Numbered from the stretch's first letter, positions 33,145 through 41,604 are shown. The stretch is DNA of 64,000 nucleotides from Chryseobacterium sp. HSC-36S06 (GCF_024171485.1 NZ_JALJZX010000001.1:248001-312000), one strand, 5' to 3'. The notes: generated by a model from the sequence alone, not told the origin. Translations and numbers: made by a program.

Positions 33145-34377
33145 ATGAAACATTTATCCATTAAAACCCTTTCATTACTGAGTGCCATCCTCTTGGTCTC
33201 GTGTAGTGGGAATTCAAAAACAACGGTAGCAGCACAGGAAACCTCCGTCAACGGAACATTAGCAAACCCCGAAACCGCAGATAAAAATTCTCCGGAATAT
33301 CAGCCTGCCTTCGAAGGGCAGACAAGGGTTCAGGGAGTAAAAACCTCTACAGCATATAATGTAGAAGTGATCAACTCAGATTTACATAAGCCATGGGGAA
33401 TTATCAATTTACCTGACGGAAGATTTCTGATTACCTCAAAAACAGGTCACCTTAACATTGTGTCCGCAGACGGAAAAACAATCTCAAAAGTTGAGGGACT
33501 GCCTAAAGTTGATGCTAAAGGTCAGGGAGGTTTATTAGATGTGGCTTTAGATCCTGATTTTCAAAATAACAAAATGATTTACTGGACATTTTCGGAACCC
33601 GTTTCAGGCGGAAATCATACCGCTGTCGCAAAGGGTAAACTTTCTGCTGATGAGAAACGGATTGAAAACCCTTCTGTGATATTCCGCGCGACACCAACTT
33701 ATGATGGTGATAAGCATTACGGGAGCCGCCTGGAGTTCGATAAAGACGGCCATCTTTTTGTAAGTACGGGCGAACGTTCGGATCTGGAAACGAGGCCTTA
33801 CGCGCAGAAACAGGATTCTTACTTAGGGAAAATTTTAAAAATTACCAAAGACGGCAAACCTGCTCCCGGAAATCCACAAATTGCGGGATGGAAACCTGAG
33901 ATTTATTCTACAGGACACCGAAATCCTCAGGGAATGGCGATCGATGTAAAAGGACAGATTTGGGATGCAGAAATGGGACCGCGCGGAGGTGACGAAATCA
34001 ACTTAATTCAGCCCGGAAAAAATTATGGTTGGGGTGATGTGACTTACGGAATCGAGTACAGCGGCAAAAAAATCAATAACGGAACTACACAAAAAGCCGG
34101 CACAGAGCAACCTGTGTATTATTGGGATCCTTCAATTTCGATGAGCGGAATCACTTTCTACACGGGCAATATCGAAGAGTGGAAAAACAATATGATGATT
34201 GGATGCCTGAGCGGAGAAAAAATCATCAGACTCGTGATCGAAAATAATAAAGTAGTTGGCGAAGAATGGTTGCTTACCGATAAAAATGACAGAATAAGAG
34301 ACGTACTGAACGGACAGGACGGAAATCTGTATGCAGTTTCCGACAGCGGAAAACTTTATAGGATTTCAAAGAAATAG
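33145..34377 (+). CDS. PQQ-dependent aldose sugar dehydrogenase-like lipoprotein
   Basis: The 410-residue protein has a lipoprotein signal (LLVSC, Cys20) and a six-bladed propeller of the soluble glucose dehydrogenase/YliI type: GGLLDVALDPDF, GSRLEFDKDGHLFVSTGER, GHRNPQGMA, and EMGPRGGDEINLI with GKNYGWGDVTYG near the PQQ site. It would oxidise aldoses in the periplasm and pass electrons to the respiratory chain. No PQQ synthesis genes are visible here. Terminated by a strong hairpin. Confidence 0.87.
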   Translation: MKHLSIKTLSLLSAILLVSCSGNSKTTVAAQETSVNGTLANPETADKNSPEYQPAFEGQTRVQGVKTSTAYNVEVINSDLHKPWGIINLPDGRFLITSKTGHLNIVSADGKTISKVEGLPKVDAKGQGGLLDVALDPDFQNNKMIYWTFSEPVSGGNHTAVAKGKLSADEKRIENPSVIFRATPTYDGDKHYGSRLEFDKDGHLFVSTGERSDLETRPYAQKQDSYLGKILKITKDGKPAPGNPQIAGWKPEIYSTGHRNPQGMAIDVKGQIWDAEMGPRGGDEINLIQPGKNYGWGDVTYGIEYSGKKINNGTTQKAGTEQPVYYWDPSISMSGITFYTGNIEEWKNNMMIGCLSGEKIIRLVIENNKVVGEEWLLTDKNDRIRDVLNGQDGNLYAVSDSGKLYRISKK

Positions 34378-34398
34378 ATAGACTTTTCAATATTAGGG

Positions 34399-34425
34399 AA
34401 CCCTGACGTATGTTCAGGGTTTTTT
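34399..34425 (+). terminator. Terminator of the sugar dehydrogenase gene
   Basis: Stem AACCCTGA / TCAGGGTT with loop CGTATGT and a run of six T residues, 21 bases after the stop codon. It also faces the convergent DUF6973 gene. Confidence 0.88.
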
Positions 34426-34936
34426 AGTTTTCCAAATAAACGAGCTCCGATCCGAAATTCTCCTCTAAACTGGTCAGGAGTTTTGCTGTTTTCGTTTTAA
34501 CGAAAAGTTTCTCCACGAAAAAATTAGTTTCGAAGAATTGTCGATGGATTCCCGGTAGTAATTCCATGAAAAGATCCATCCCCACTTGATTATTGTGTAA
34601 ATCCATTTTCTTTTCCAGTGGTTTGTTGGGGAACAGTTCTTCGTGCAGGTCGGTCATCCTTTTGCAGAAATCCAAAGATTTTTCAGGAGAGGATATTTTG
34701 CAGCAATACATCATGATTAAACACGTCCAAAGTGCATGGCGGTAAGCATTTCCGATTCCGCTGTTGGAGTTGGTTTTGGGGAAATGTTGCTGTGCAAGCG
34801 AGAAGCTTTTTACCGTTGCATAAAAAGCCAGTAAAGAGAATAACGGATGCGGTACAGTAAGCCTCAGAAGTTTTAGAACTTTTGTGAAACTAAGTGTCCG
34901 CAACGTGTTTAATAATATGGCTGTTATCCTTTTCAT
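34424..34936 (-). CDS. DUF6973-like protein
   Basis: A 170-residue protein that I match, with moderate trust, to the DUF6973 family. Its centre has GNAYRHALWTCLI followed by MTDLHEELFPN and MDLHNNQVGM, a set of conserved His and Asp/Glu residues that could bind a metal. The N-terminal 45 residues are hydrophobic enough for membrane association. Family function is unknown. The next gene downstream (convergent) is the sugar dehydrogenase; upstream lies accD on the same strand, with a hairpin between. Confidence 0.7.
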   Translation of the reverse strand: MKRITAILLNTLRTLSFTKVLKLLRLTVPHPLFSLLAFYATVKSFSLAQQHFPKTNSNSGIGNAYRHALWTCLIMMYCCKISSPEKSLDFCKRMTDLHEELFPNKPLEKKMDLHNNQVGMDLFMELLPGIHRQFFETNFFVEKLFVKTKTAKLLTSLEENFGSELVYLEN

Positions 34937-34940
34937 ATAG

Positions 34941-34965
34941 AAATCTCCCCTGAAGAGGAGAGATT
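34941..34965. terminator. Hairpin between accD and the DUF6973 gene
   Basis: Stem AAATCTCCCCT / AGGAGAGATTT with one mismatch and a short loop, five bases before the DUF6973 start codon. The T tract is better on the plus side, so on the minus strand it may act as an attenuator or weak terminator after accD. Confidence 0.5.
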
Positions 34966-34987
34966 TTTATTATTTTTAAAATATTAC

Positions 34988-35836
34988 TTAGTGAACAAGA
35001 AGTTTCACTGTTTTTGAAACCTTCTCTCTGATTTCTTTACGCTTTACAATAAAATCTACGAAACCTTTCTCCTGTAAAAATTCAGAAGTTTGGAAACCTT
35101 CAGGTAAATCTTTACCAATCGTTTCGCGGATTACCCGTGGACCTGCAAAGCCGATCAGCGCTCCGGGTTCAGCCATAATAATATCGGCAGTCATTGCGAA
35201 AGAAGCGGTAATTCCTCCAAAAGTGGGATCGCATAGATAGGCGATATACAACAATCCTTCTTCGGAAAGCTGCGCCAATTTTGCCTGTACTTTTGCCAAC
35301 TGCATCAGGGAATAAGTAGCCTCCTGCATTCTTGCCCCACCTGACTGGCAGATGATCATATAAGGAAGTCGGTGCTCAATGCAGTAATCAACAGCACGAC
35401 GGATTTTTTCGCCCATCACAGATCCTAATGACCCGCCGATAAATGCAAAATCCATACATGAAATAACGATCTTTTCACCGTTTACTGTTCCGACAGCATT
35501 CCGGATGGAATCGGTTAATTTGGTTTTGGATTTCACCTCTTTCAAACGGTCTGTGTAAGATTTGGTATCCTTAAAATTAAGCATATCCACACTTTCCACA
35601 TCCGCATTAAGTTCCTGGTACTTATTGTCATCAAAAAGAATGGAGAAAAACTCGTTACTGCCGATTCTTACATGAAAACCGTCTTCCGGAGAAACGTAAT
35701 TATTAGCTTTAAGTTCCTCATGTTCAATGATTTTACCTGTCGGCGTCTGATGCCAAAGTCCTTTAGGCACATCTTTTTTATCTTCTGTAGACGTGGTGAT
35801 GTTTTTTGTTTTTCTTTTAAACCAGTCGAATGCCAT
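34988..35836 (-). CDS. accD: Acetyl-CoA carboxylase carboxyltransferase subunit beta
   Basis: The 282-residue protein is AccD, which with AccA moves the carboxyl group from biotin to acetyl-CoA: [12 protein letters not shown] (26-36), [29 protein letters not shown] and the crotonase-fold [12 protein letters not shown]. The N-terminal zinc ribbon of E. coli AccD has four cysteines; none is present here, the first pair being replaced by HQTPTG and the second by SPEDGF. Start 35836 (MAFDWFKRK) is preferred because the upstream ATG at 35866 lies within the terminator hairpin of fbaA. Confidence 0.95.
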   Translation of the reverse strand: MAFDWFKRKTKNITTSTEDKKDVPKGLWHQTPTGKIIEHEELKANNYVSPEDGFHVRIGSNEFFSILFDDNKYQELNADVESVDMLNFKDTKSYTDRLKEVKSKTKLTDSIRNAVGTVNGEKIVISCMDFAFIGGSLGSVMGEKIRRAVDYCIEHRLPYMIICQSGGARMQEATYSLMQLAKVQAKLAQLSEEGLLYIAYLCDPTFGGITASFAMTADIIMAEPGALIGFAGPRVIRETIGKDLPEGFQTSEFLQEKGFVDFIVKRKEIREKVSKTVKLLVH

Positions 35837-35860
35837 TTGCTGAGTATTTATTTGAAAAGA

Positions 35861-35892
35861 AACCATGTATTACCATTGGATAATACATGGTT
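35861..35892 (-). terminator. Terminator of fbaA
   Basis: Perfect 12-bp stem AACCATGTATTA / TAATACATGGTT with an eight-base loop, between the fbaA stop and the accD start codon. The T tract on the minus strand is short (TTTC), so termination may be partial. Confidence 0.65.
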
Positions 35893-35905
35893 TAAAATTC
35901 TATTT

Positions 35906-36973
35906 TTATAAAGTATTTACGTTGTTAAGGTCTTCAAACGCCTGAACCAATCTCGTAGAGAAAGTTTCTTCACCTTTTCTAACCCAAACTCTTGGGTCAT
36001 AATATTTCTTGTTCGGTTTGTCGTCTCCATCCGGATTTCCAATCTGCGCTTTCAGATATTCCACATTGTTTACCATATAATCTCTGATTCCTTCTGTATA
36101 AGCGAACTGAAGATCTGTATCAATGTTCATTTTTATTGCGCCGTAGCTGATTGCTTCTCTGATTTCTTCAACAGAAGAGCCCGATCCACCGTGGAATACA
36201 AAGTTTACCGGCTTCTCACCAAGATTGAATTTTTCCTGAACGTATTTCTGAGAATTATCTAAGATTTTCGGCGTCAGTTTTACATTACCCGGTTTGTACA
36301 CACCATGTACATTACCAAAAGCTGCTGCGATCGTAAAGTTCGGAGAAATAGCGCTTAATCTTTCATAAGCGTAAGCCACCTCATCGGGTTGAGTGTACAG
36401 TTTAGAAGAATCTACTCCGGAATTGTCAACACCATCTTCTTCCCCGCCGGTAACGCCCAGTTCTATTTCTAAAGTCATTCCCATTTTCGCCATTCTCTCG
36501 AAATATCTGCATGAAACATCCAAATTCTCCTCTATCGGCTCTTCAGATAAATCCAACATATGAGATGAGTACAGGGATTTTCCGGTCTGTGCATAAAATT
36601 CTTCGTTAGCATCCATCAATCCGTCGATCCAAGGCAATAATTTCTTCGCGCAGTGGTCGGTATGAAGAATTACAGTCGCGCCGTAAGCTTCTGCCAAAGT
36701 ATGGATATGTTTTGCACCGGCTACGGCACCTGCAATTGCAGCTTTCTGCCCATCATTAGTTAAACCTTTTCCTGCATTAAAAGCGGCACCACCATTAGAA
36801 AACTGAATAATTACCGGGGAATTCAATTTTGCTGCAGTTTCCAAAACAGCATTTACGTTACTGGAACCAATAACGTTTACTGCCGGTAGCGCAAAATTAT
36901 TTTCTTTAGCATATTCAAAAATGTCGGTAACCATTTGACCTGTGGCAACACCTGCCGGAAAACGTCTGCTCAT
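35906..36973 (-). CDS. fbaA: Class II fructose-bisphosphate aldolase
   Basis: A 355-residue class IIA aldolase: zinc ligand motif ILHTDHCAKK (His near 109), EIELGVTGGEEDGVDN (about 170-185, with the conserved Glu), AFGNVHGVY and FHGGSGSS. It interconverts fructose 1,6-bisphosphate and the two triose phosphates in glycolysis and gluconeogenesis. Length and motifs are normal. Head of the fbaA-accD pair on the minus strand. Confidence 0.97.
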   Translation of the reverse strand: MSRRFPAGVATGQMVTDIFEYAKENNFALPAVNVIGSSNVNAVLETAAKLNSPVIIQFSNGGAAFNAGKGLTNDGQKAAIAGAVAGAKHIHTLAEAYGATVILHTDHCAKKLLPWIDGLMDANEEFYAQTGKSLYSSHMLDLSEEPIEENLDVSCRYFERMAKMGMTLEIELGVTGGEEDGVDNSGVDSSKLYTQPDEVAYAYERLSAISPNFTIAAAFGNVHGVYKPGNVKLTPKILDNSQKYVQEKFNLGEKPVNFVFHGGSGSSVEEIREAISYGAIKMNIDTDLQFAYTEGIRDYMVNNVEYLKAQIGNPDGDDKPNKKYYDPRVWVRKGEETFSTRLVQAFEDLNNVNTL

Positions 36974-37042
36974 AATATAGTTTTTAATAGATTTTTAACC
37001 TGAATTTAGGTGTGTAAAGTTAATAATTTTATGCGAAAGATA

Positions 37043-37912
37043 TCAGTTTCTTTTGTCTTTTCCCCAGAGGAGTTTCTGGCGGATTGTTTCGTAAAAACTT
37101 AAGTTATTAGGGTGAATCAGCAGGATCTGGAACTTGGCTTTTCTTAGGATAATTTCCACATCGGTTCCCATGTGAATCAGTCTGGAATCCAAAGACAGCG
37201 AATATTGAGGAACACGGCTCTCCACCTTCAGCCGGATTTCTACATCATCATTTACAATCAATGGCCGCACGTTAAGGTTATGCGGCGCGATCGGAGTGAT
37301 GACAAAGTTAGCATTGGTAGGGGTAATAATTGGGCCACCGCAGCTTAATGAGTACGCCGTAGAACCGGTTGGAGTTGATACAATCACGCCATCGCCCCAG
37401 AAAATATTCAGAAATTCGCCGTTAATATAGGATTCTACCGTAATCATTGCGGTGGTTTCTTTGCGCGAAATCGTAATGTCGTTTAAAGCGTAGGGAAAAA
37501 ACATTGATTTACCCGGCGAAACGATTTCGATGACTGAGCGTCGGCTGATTTTCACTTCTCCTTTGAGGATTTCGTCGAGTTCCAGAAATACTTCTTCCTT
37601 CGTAAAACTTGCAAGAAAACCAAGTCTGCCGGTATTTACTCCAACCACCGGGATTTCAAGATCCTGCACAAAAAGCAGTGAATTTACAATGGTACCGTCG
37701 CCTCCGAAGGTAAAAAAAAGATCTACTTTTTTTTCCTTTAAATCTTCTTTGCCGGAAAAGGTTTCAAAAATTTTTGAGAATTGCATTGCGTTGGCCATCT
37801 CTTCGTAAAGAACCGCCTTGACCCCTCTTTTTTCGAGTTCTGAAACAAATTTACTAAGGTAGAGAAAAGTATCTAAATCGTTTTTTTGAGAATATACTGC
37901 TGCCTTCATCAT
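37043..37912 (-). CDS. nadK: NAD kinase
   Basis: The 289-residue protein shows GGDGT (about 70, in FTFGGDGTIVNS), NTGRLGFL (94-101), the NDI block and TPTGSTAYSLSCGGPI, all NadK signatures. It phosphorylates NAD to NADP in the cytoplasm. The start codon directly abuts the stop of the upstream CBS-domain gene, so the two are translationally coupled. Confidence 0.96.
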   Translation of the reverse strand: MMKAAVYSQKNDLDTFLYLSKFVSELEKRGVKAVLYEEMANAMQFSKIFETFSGKEDLKEKKVDLFFTFGGDGTIVNSLLFVQDLEIPVVGVNTGRLGFLASFTKEEVFLELDEILKGEVKISRRSVIEIVSPGKSMFFPYALNDITISRKETTAMITVESYINGEFLNIFWGDGVIVSTPTGSTAYSLSCGGPIITPTNANFVITPIAPHNLNVRPLIVNDDVEIRLKVESRVPQYSLSLDSRLIHMGTDVEIILRKAKFQILLIHPNNLSFYETIRQKLLWGKDKRN

Positions 37913-38566
37913 TTAAAATTCGAGAAATTTTTGGAAGAAACCGAATCTGTCTTTCAGCAGGTCTTCTTTTTCGTCATCATAATATTTATGTACTACGCTG
38001 TAGCCATATCTTTCGAACGTCTCATCTATAGAACTCGTATTATCACTGTGAAATTTCAGTGTAATCTGTATATAATCCTCTGTAATCAGATTGATAAAGC
38101 AGCCATAAATTTTGCCGTTATTGGACTCAACAATCCTTGCGACTTCAGTCATTGAATAATGTCTTCCGTTCGTCTGAACAATCATTATAGCGCCATTTTC
38201 GGAGAACAGCGGATACTTTGAAAATTCATTGAAGATATCATCGCAGGAGAGATATCCTAAGTATTTTTCGTTTTTTGAGATCACAGGAACCACATTGCAA
38301 TTGAACGTGTGAAACAGTTTGATGGAATCGAGTAAATTACCGTCATCCAGAATTGCAAACTTTTCGAAATGAATTTCGAGTGATCCTAATGTTCCTTCCG
38401 GACTTTCATCTAAAAACGACTGACTAATCGCGCCCTGATAGACACCCTTTTTCTTTACAAATACATGAGAATACCCAAACTCCTTCGCCATTTCATTGGC
38501 ATCATCGATCGAATCGCTGGAATTAAAAGCTGGATAATCTTTAGAAATATAATCTTTGATAAACAT
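37913..38566 (-). CDS. CBS-domain protein with C-terminal ACT-like region
   Basis: A 217-residue cytoplasmic protein. Residues 1-130 contain a pair of CBS motifs (SHVFVKKKGVYQGAISQ and NVVPVISKNEKYLGYLSCDDI), which bind adenine nucleotides. Residues 140-205 (IMIVQTNGRHYSMTEVARIVESN..., QITLKF) look like an ACT-type regulatory fold. Tight coupling to nadK suggests a role tuned to nucleotide or NAD status, but this is inference. Confidence 0.8.
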   Translation of the reverse strand: MFIKDYISKDYPAFNSSDSIDDANEMAKEFGYSHVFVKKKGVYQGAISQSFLDESPEGTLGSLEIHFEKFAILDDGNLLDSIKLFHTFNCNVVPVISKNEKYLGYLSCDDIFNEFSKYPLFSENGAIMIVQTNGRHYSMTEVARIVESNNGKIYGCFINLITEDYIQITLKFHSDNTSSIDETFERYGYSVVHKYYDDEKEDLLKDRFGFFQKFLEF

Positions 38567-38636
38567 GATGCTAATTTAGGAAAATATTAAAAAACGAATG
38601 CTGTTTTACAAATTTTTAAAGATTATTAAAAAATAG

Positions 38637-38669
38637 TTTGCTTTGTATGGAAACAAAAATATATCTTTG
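38637..38669 (+). promoter_or_regulatory. Strong Bacteroidota-type promoter in a gene-free gap
   Basis: TTTG (38637-38640) and TATCTTTG (38662-38669), 21 bases apart, match the -33/-7 consensus. It points away from the CBS gene toward the end of the transporter gene, where no plus-strand gene exists. Confidence 0.6.
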
Positions 38670-38674
38670 TCGCC

Positions 38675-38743
38675 TTTCATTTTTACTTTTTATTAGATTT
38701 ATTTCAAACTGCACTGTCCATTGGGCTTTGCAGTTTTTTTATT
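38675..38743 (+). ncRNA. Candidate small RNA, about 65-70 nt
   Basis: Between the promoter at 38637-38669 and a terminator-like hairpin (AAACTGCA / TGCAGTTT, 38706-38713 with 38729-38736, followed by seven T residues) lies a short segment without a coding frame of its own. The hairpin's T run is on the plus strand, so it serves a plus-strand transcript, not the convergent transporter gene. The 5' half is U-rich and unstructured. The RNA would end opposite the last codons of the transporter gene (stop at 38739). No known RNA family was recognised. Confidence 0.45.
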
Positions 38744-39623
38744 TTTTCACTGCAGGCATCTGGCGAAGGAAAATTAATCCCGCCAAAATAACCACCGCTC
38801 CGAACCCCTGCATCATTGTAAGTTTTTCGCCATCTAGTACCCCCCAGATGATCGCCACAACCGGCATCAGCAAAGTTACCGTAGAAGCAAAAAGCGGCGT
38901 AGAAACACTCAAAAGCCTATAATTCAGCATCATCGCCAAACCCGTTCCGAAAACCGAGAGCAAGCTTACAAACCCAAGCCCTTCCCATAAACTTGTGTTG
39001 ACCTGCAGATTATTAAAAAATCCGGCAAACACTAAAGCGACCATGGACGGAATGATCAGAACGAATGAAAATACAAATGCAGAAAGAATTTTGGCAGGAA
39101 TATCACTTAACTTAGATTTCACCGTCGTGGTGCTAACCGCATAGCATAAGGTTGCAAGAAGCAGAAGCAAAATAGGAATAAGTTTAAACTCCCCGCCTTC
39201 GCCGCCGGAAAACGCAAGGATACACGCACCGCTAAAACTGATGACGACTCCAACAAGCTGCCTTTTGGTTGTTTGAAATTTCCAAAGCAACGCCCCCACG
39301 ATAATCACAAAAATCGGCATCATCGAATTGATGATGCCCGCAATACTGCTGCTGACCTCTGTTTCAGCTATCGGGAAAAGAAACATCGGGATGAAGTTTC
39401 CCGTTACCGCAGCCAGAATGAGCCACTTCAAATGTTTTTTCGGGAACTTGCGGATATTCATTATTGCAAACGGAAGCAGAATGATTCCTGCAATTAGAAC
39501 CCGCAGCGCTCCAACTTCGTAAGGATTAAAATGCTCAAGTGATTTTTTGATGAGTATAAAAGATGAACCCCAGATCACGGAGAGCAGCACCAGCAAAATC
39601 CATTTTTCTTTCTCAGGATTCAT
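38739..39623 (-). CDS. EamA/DMT-family transporter
   Basis: A 294-residue protein with ten predicted helices arranged as two five-helix EamA repeats; visible are LLSVIWGSSFILIKKSLEHFNP (first helix) and the repeat start near 150 (LLLLLATLCYAVSTTTVKS). Members export metabolites or drugs; the substrate is not predictable. Its start overlaps the stop of aat by 11 bases, so the two are translated from one message. Confidence 0.88.
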   Translation of the reverse strand: MNPEKEKWILLVLLSVIWGSSFILIKKSLEHFNPYEVGALRVLIAGIILLPFAIMNIRKFPKKHLKWLILAAVTGNFIPMFLFPIAETEVSSSIAGIINSMMPIFVIIVGALLWKFQTTKRQLVGVVISFSGACILAFSGGEGGEFKLIPILLLLLATLCYAVSTTTVKSKLSDIPAKILSAFVFSFVLIIPSMVALVFAGFFNNLQVNTSLWEGLGFVSLLSVFGTGLAMMLNYRLLSVSTPLFASTVTLLMPVVAIIWGVLDGEKLTMMQGFGAVVILAGLIFLRQMPAVKK

Positions 39624-40260
39624 TGTTTCTTTTTAAAATTTGTAAATAATCGTTTTTAGGAATCATGCGCGCTCCCAAACTTTCGAGATGTTCTGAATGA
39701 ATCTGACAATCTATAAGTTCAAGATTTTTATTCTGTAAGACGAAATTAAGAAATCCGGCTTTCGATGCATTGCTCACTTTTGCAAACATGCTTTCGCCGC
39801 AAAAAACCTTACCGATCTGCATTCCATAAAATCCGCCAACAAGTTCTTCGTTCTGCCAGACTTCAAAGCTTTTTGCAAAGCCATATTCGTGAAGAATCGT
39901 AAAAGATTTTATTAATTCATCGGAAATCCACGTCCCGTCCTGGTCTTTTCTGTAAGCGTTTTTGCACTGAGTCATTACTTCGCTGAAACATTTGTTTTCG
40001 GTAAAGGTAAAAACGCCGTCTCTTAAAATCTTTTTCATGGATTTTGAAATCCGCACCTCTTCCGGGAAAAGCACAAATCGGGGATCAGGACACCACCAGA
40101 GAATTTCCTCGCCTTCATTAAACCACGGAAAAAGCCCGAGCTGATAGGCAAATAAAAGCCGCTCAGGGGACAGATCGCCACCGATGGCCAGTAAACCGCT
40201 TTCGGACTCGGTTAATTGCGGATCGGGAAAAGAAATTTCATGCGGGTCGAGTAAAACCAT
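39613..40260 (-). CDS. aat: Leucyl/phenylalanyl-tRNA--protein transferase
   Basis: The 215-residue protein is Aat of the N-end rule pathway: FPDPQLTESESGLLAIGGDLSPERLL, FPWFNEGEEILWWCPDPR and GGFYGMQIGKVFCGESMF. It adds Leu or Phe to N-terminal Arg or Lys of proteins to mark them for ClpAP/ClpS degradation. Length and motifs are typical. It lies after the DUF3127 terminator and is coupled to the downstream transporter gene. Confidence 0.95.
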   Translation of the reverse strand: MVLLDPHEISFPDPQLTESESGLLAIGGDLSPERLLFAYQLGLFPWFNEGEEILWWCPDPRFVLFPEEVRISKSMKKILRDGVFTFTENKCFSEVMTQCKNAYRKDQDGTWISDELIKSFTILHEYGFAKSFEVWQNEELVGGFYGMQIGKVFCGESMFAKVSNASKAGFLNFVLQNKNLELIDCQIHSEHLESLGARMIPKNDYLQILKRNNES

Positions 40261-40271
40261 TTTTCAAAATT

Positions 40272-40300
40272 AAATCCTGCTCTTGAACAAAGCAGGATTT
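40272..40300 (-). terminator. Terminator of the DUF3127 gene
   Basis: Stem AAATCCTGCT / AGCAGGATTT with a nine-base loop, 27 bases beyond the DUF3127 stop. It precedes the aat start by 12 bases. Confidence 0.75.
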
Positions 40301-40326
40301 TTATAGATTTTTTATTCCGTAAAAAT

Positions 40327-40707
40327 TTAGAATGGTAAATCGTCATCATCTTCAGCGAAGACATCTGTATTGGAAGCTGCAGGTTTTGCATCAGCATTTC
40401 TTGCCTGAACCGGTTCATTTAAATCACCTGCTCCGTCAACTTTCTCGATTCTCCAGCCGGTGATGGAATTGAAATATTTTACCTCGCCTTGTGGAGAAGT
40501 CCATTCTCTTCCTCCGATATTGATAGAAACCTTCACTTTATCACCTTCTTTATAGGCATTAAGCAAATCTCCTTTTTCTTTTAAAAATTCTATGCTGATT
40601 GGCTGCGGATACTGCTCTTCGGTTACAATAACCATTTCTCTTTTCTGAAAGCCGCTCGCAAAAGTCTGAACGTCACCTAGTTTCTTTATAATCCCTTGTA
40701 ATTCCAT
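40327..40707 (-). CDS. DUF3127 OB-fold-like protein with SSB-type acidic tail
   Basis: A 126-residue protein with a DUF3127 domain (residues 1-92: LGDVQTFASGFQKREMVIVTEE, then GDKVKVSINIGGREW) whose strand pattern suggests an OB fold. A linker rich in Ala, Asn and Asp follows and the protein ends DDDDLPF (120-126), nearly the same as the DDDIPF tip of single-stranded DNA-binding protein that recruits repair and replication factors. DUF3127 is common in Bacteroidota. The SSB-like tail is visible; single-stranded nucleic acid binding is inferred. Confidence 0.82.
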   Translation of the reverse strand: MELQGIIKKLGDVQTFASGFQKREMVIVTEEQYPQPISIEFLKEKGDLLNAYKEGDKVKVSINIGGREWTSPQGEVKYFNSITGWRIEKVDGAGDLNEPVQARNADAKPAASNTDVFAEDDDDLPF

Positions 40708-40802
40708 AATTGATTGTTAAAGGTGTAAAAGTAATAAATAAAGGAGAGAAAAAGAAGATGGGATTTAAAAACTTTAAAAAAATTAAAATTTCTAAAATTT
40801 TC

Positions 40803-40833
40803 TTGCATTAAAAGGGAAAAGTATATATATTTG
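40803..40833 (+). promoter_or_regulatory. Promoter of the tRNA cluster
   Basis: TTG (40803-40805) and TATATTTG (40826-40833) with 20 bases between them fit the Bacteroidota consensus; the first tRNA begins 31 bases downstream. Confidence 0.7.
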
Positions 40834-40863
40834 CACTCACAAAAAAAGAGAAGAAGTTAATTA

Positions 40864-40945
40864 GCGGATGTGATGTAATTGGTAGCCATGCCAGACTTAG
40901 GATCTGGTGCTGTGAGGCGTGTGGGTTCGAGTCCCTCCATCCGCA
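40864..40945 (+). tRNA. tRNA-Leu (anticodon UAG)
   Basis: 82 bases folding as a type II tRNA: acceptor GCGGATG / CATCCGC, anticodon stem CCAGA / TCTGG with loop CTTAGGA, an extended variable arm and the T-loop GGTTCGAGTCC. The discriminator is A and CCA is not encoded. First of three tRNA genes transcribed together. Confidence 0.95.
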
Positions 40946-40953
40946 CTTTTATT

Positions 40954-41026
<73 letters not shown>

Positions 41027-41039
41027 CAACAATCTACCT

Positions 41040-41123
41040 GCCTTGGTGGTGGAACTGGTAGACACGCAGGACTTAAAATCCTGTATCCGCAAGGATGTAC
41101 GGGTTCAAGTCCCGTCCGAGGTA
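41040..41123 (+). tRNA. tRNA-Leu (anticodon UAA)
   Basis: 84 bases, type II: acceptor GCCTTGG / CCGAGGT (with G-U pairs), anticodon stem CAGGA / TCCTG with loop CTTAAAA, long variable arm, T-arm CGGGTTCAAGTCCCG. Discriminator A. Last gene of the tRNA cluster and followed by a hairpin. Confidence 0.96.
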
Positions 41124-41127
41124 CTTT

Positions 41128-41164
41128 AAACGCTGTTAATCTTAATTGATTTGCAGCGTTTTTT
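41128..41164 (+). terminator. Terminator of the tRNA cluster
   Basis: AAACGCTG pairs with CAGCGTTT across an 18-base loop, followed by T residues to 41164, five bases after the last tRNA. Confidence 0.7.
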
Positions 41165-41229
41165 GCTTTGTGCCAAACGCTTCGGCAAACATTTTGTAAC
41201 TTTATTTTTACAAAAAAATACAATCTGTT

Positions 41230-41571
41230 ATGGCAAATCACAATTTAAAAACACTTTCCCAGGTGCTTAATATCCTGCGCGGACGAGGAATCACCAAAGA
41301 AATCTGCATGAATGAGCAAAAACAATTTGTTCTGGAAGGGACAGATACTATTTACAAACCCAGCGATTTATGCATCGTAAAATCTTACCGTTTTGAAGGC
41401 GACAGCAGCCCGGATGACAATGCCGTGCTTTATGTAACGCAGGACAGAGATGGAATTCAATCCCTGATCATCGACTCTTACGGAGCTGACAGTAATTATT
41501 CAGGGGAAGAATTTGATAATTTTCTGAGAGAAATTCCGGTGGAGGAACGTGAAGATTTTGACCTCGATTAA
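41230..41571 (+). CDS. Conserved small protein of unknown function
   Basis: A 113-residue acidic cytoplasmic protein. Short blocks such as LKTLSQVLNILRGRGI (6-21) and LCIVKSYRFEGDSSPDDNAVLYV (47-69) are familiar from flavobacterial genomes, where relatives are sometimes labelled phosphoribosylpyrophosphate synthetase without any PRPP motif. No motif supports that label here. It is a single gene with its own terminator, right after the tRNA cluster. Confidence 0.75.
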   Translation: MANHNLKTLSQVLNILRGRGITKEICMNEQKQFVLEGTDTIYKPSDLCIVKSYRFEGDSSPDDNAVLYVTQDRDGIQSLIIDSYGADSNYSGEEFDNFLREIPVEEREDFDLD

Positions 41572-41576
41572 AATTC

Positions 41577-41604
41577 AATCCGAAATCAGTTTTCGGATTT
41601 TTTT
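41577..41604 (+). terminator. Terminator of the small-protein gene
   Basis: Stem AATCCGAAA / TTTCGGATT with loop TCAGT and T residues to 41604. It overlaps the end of the convergent AsmA-like gene. Confidence 0.85.

Noticed and set aside
41230-41571. Phosphoribosylpyrophosphate synthetase
   Set aside because: The label used for similar proteins has no support: no PRPP or ATP-binding motif and only 113 residues.
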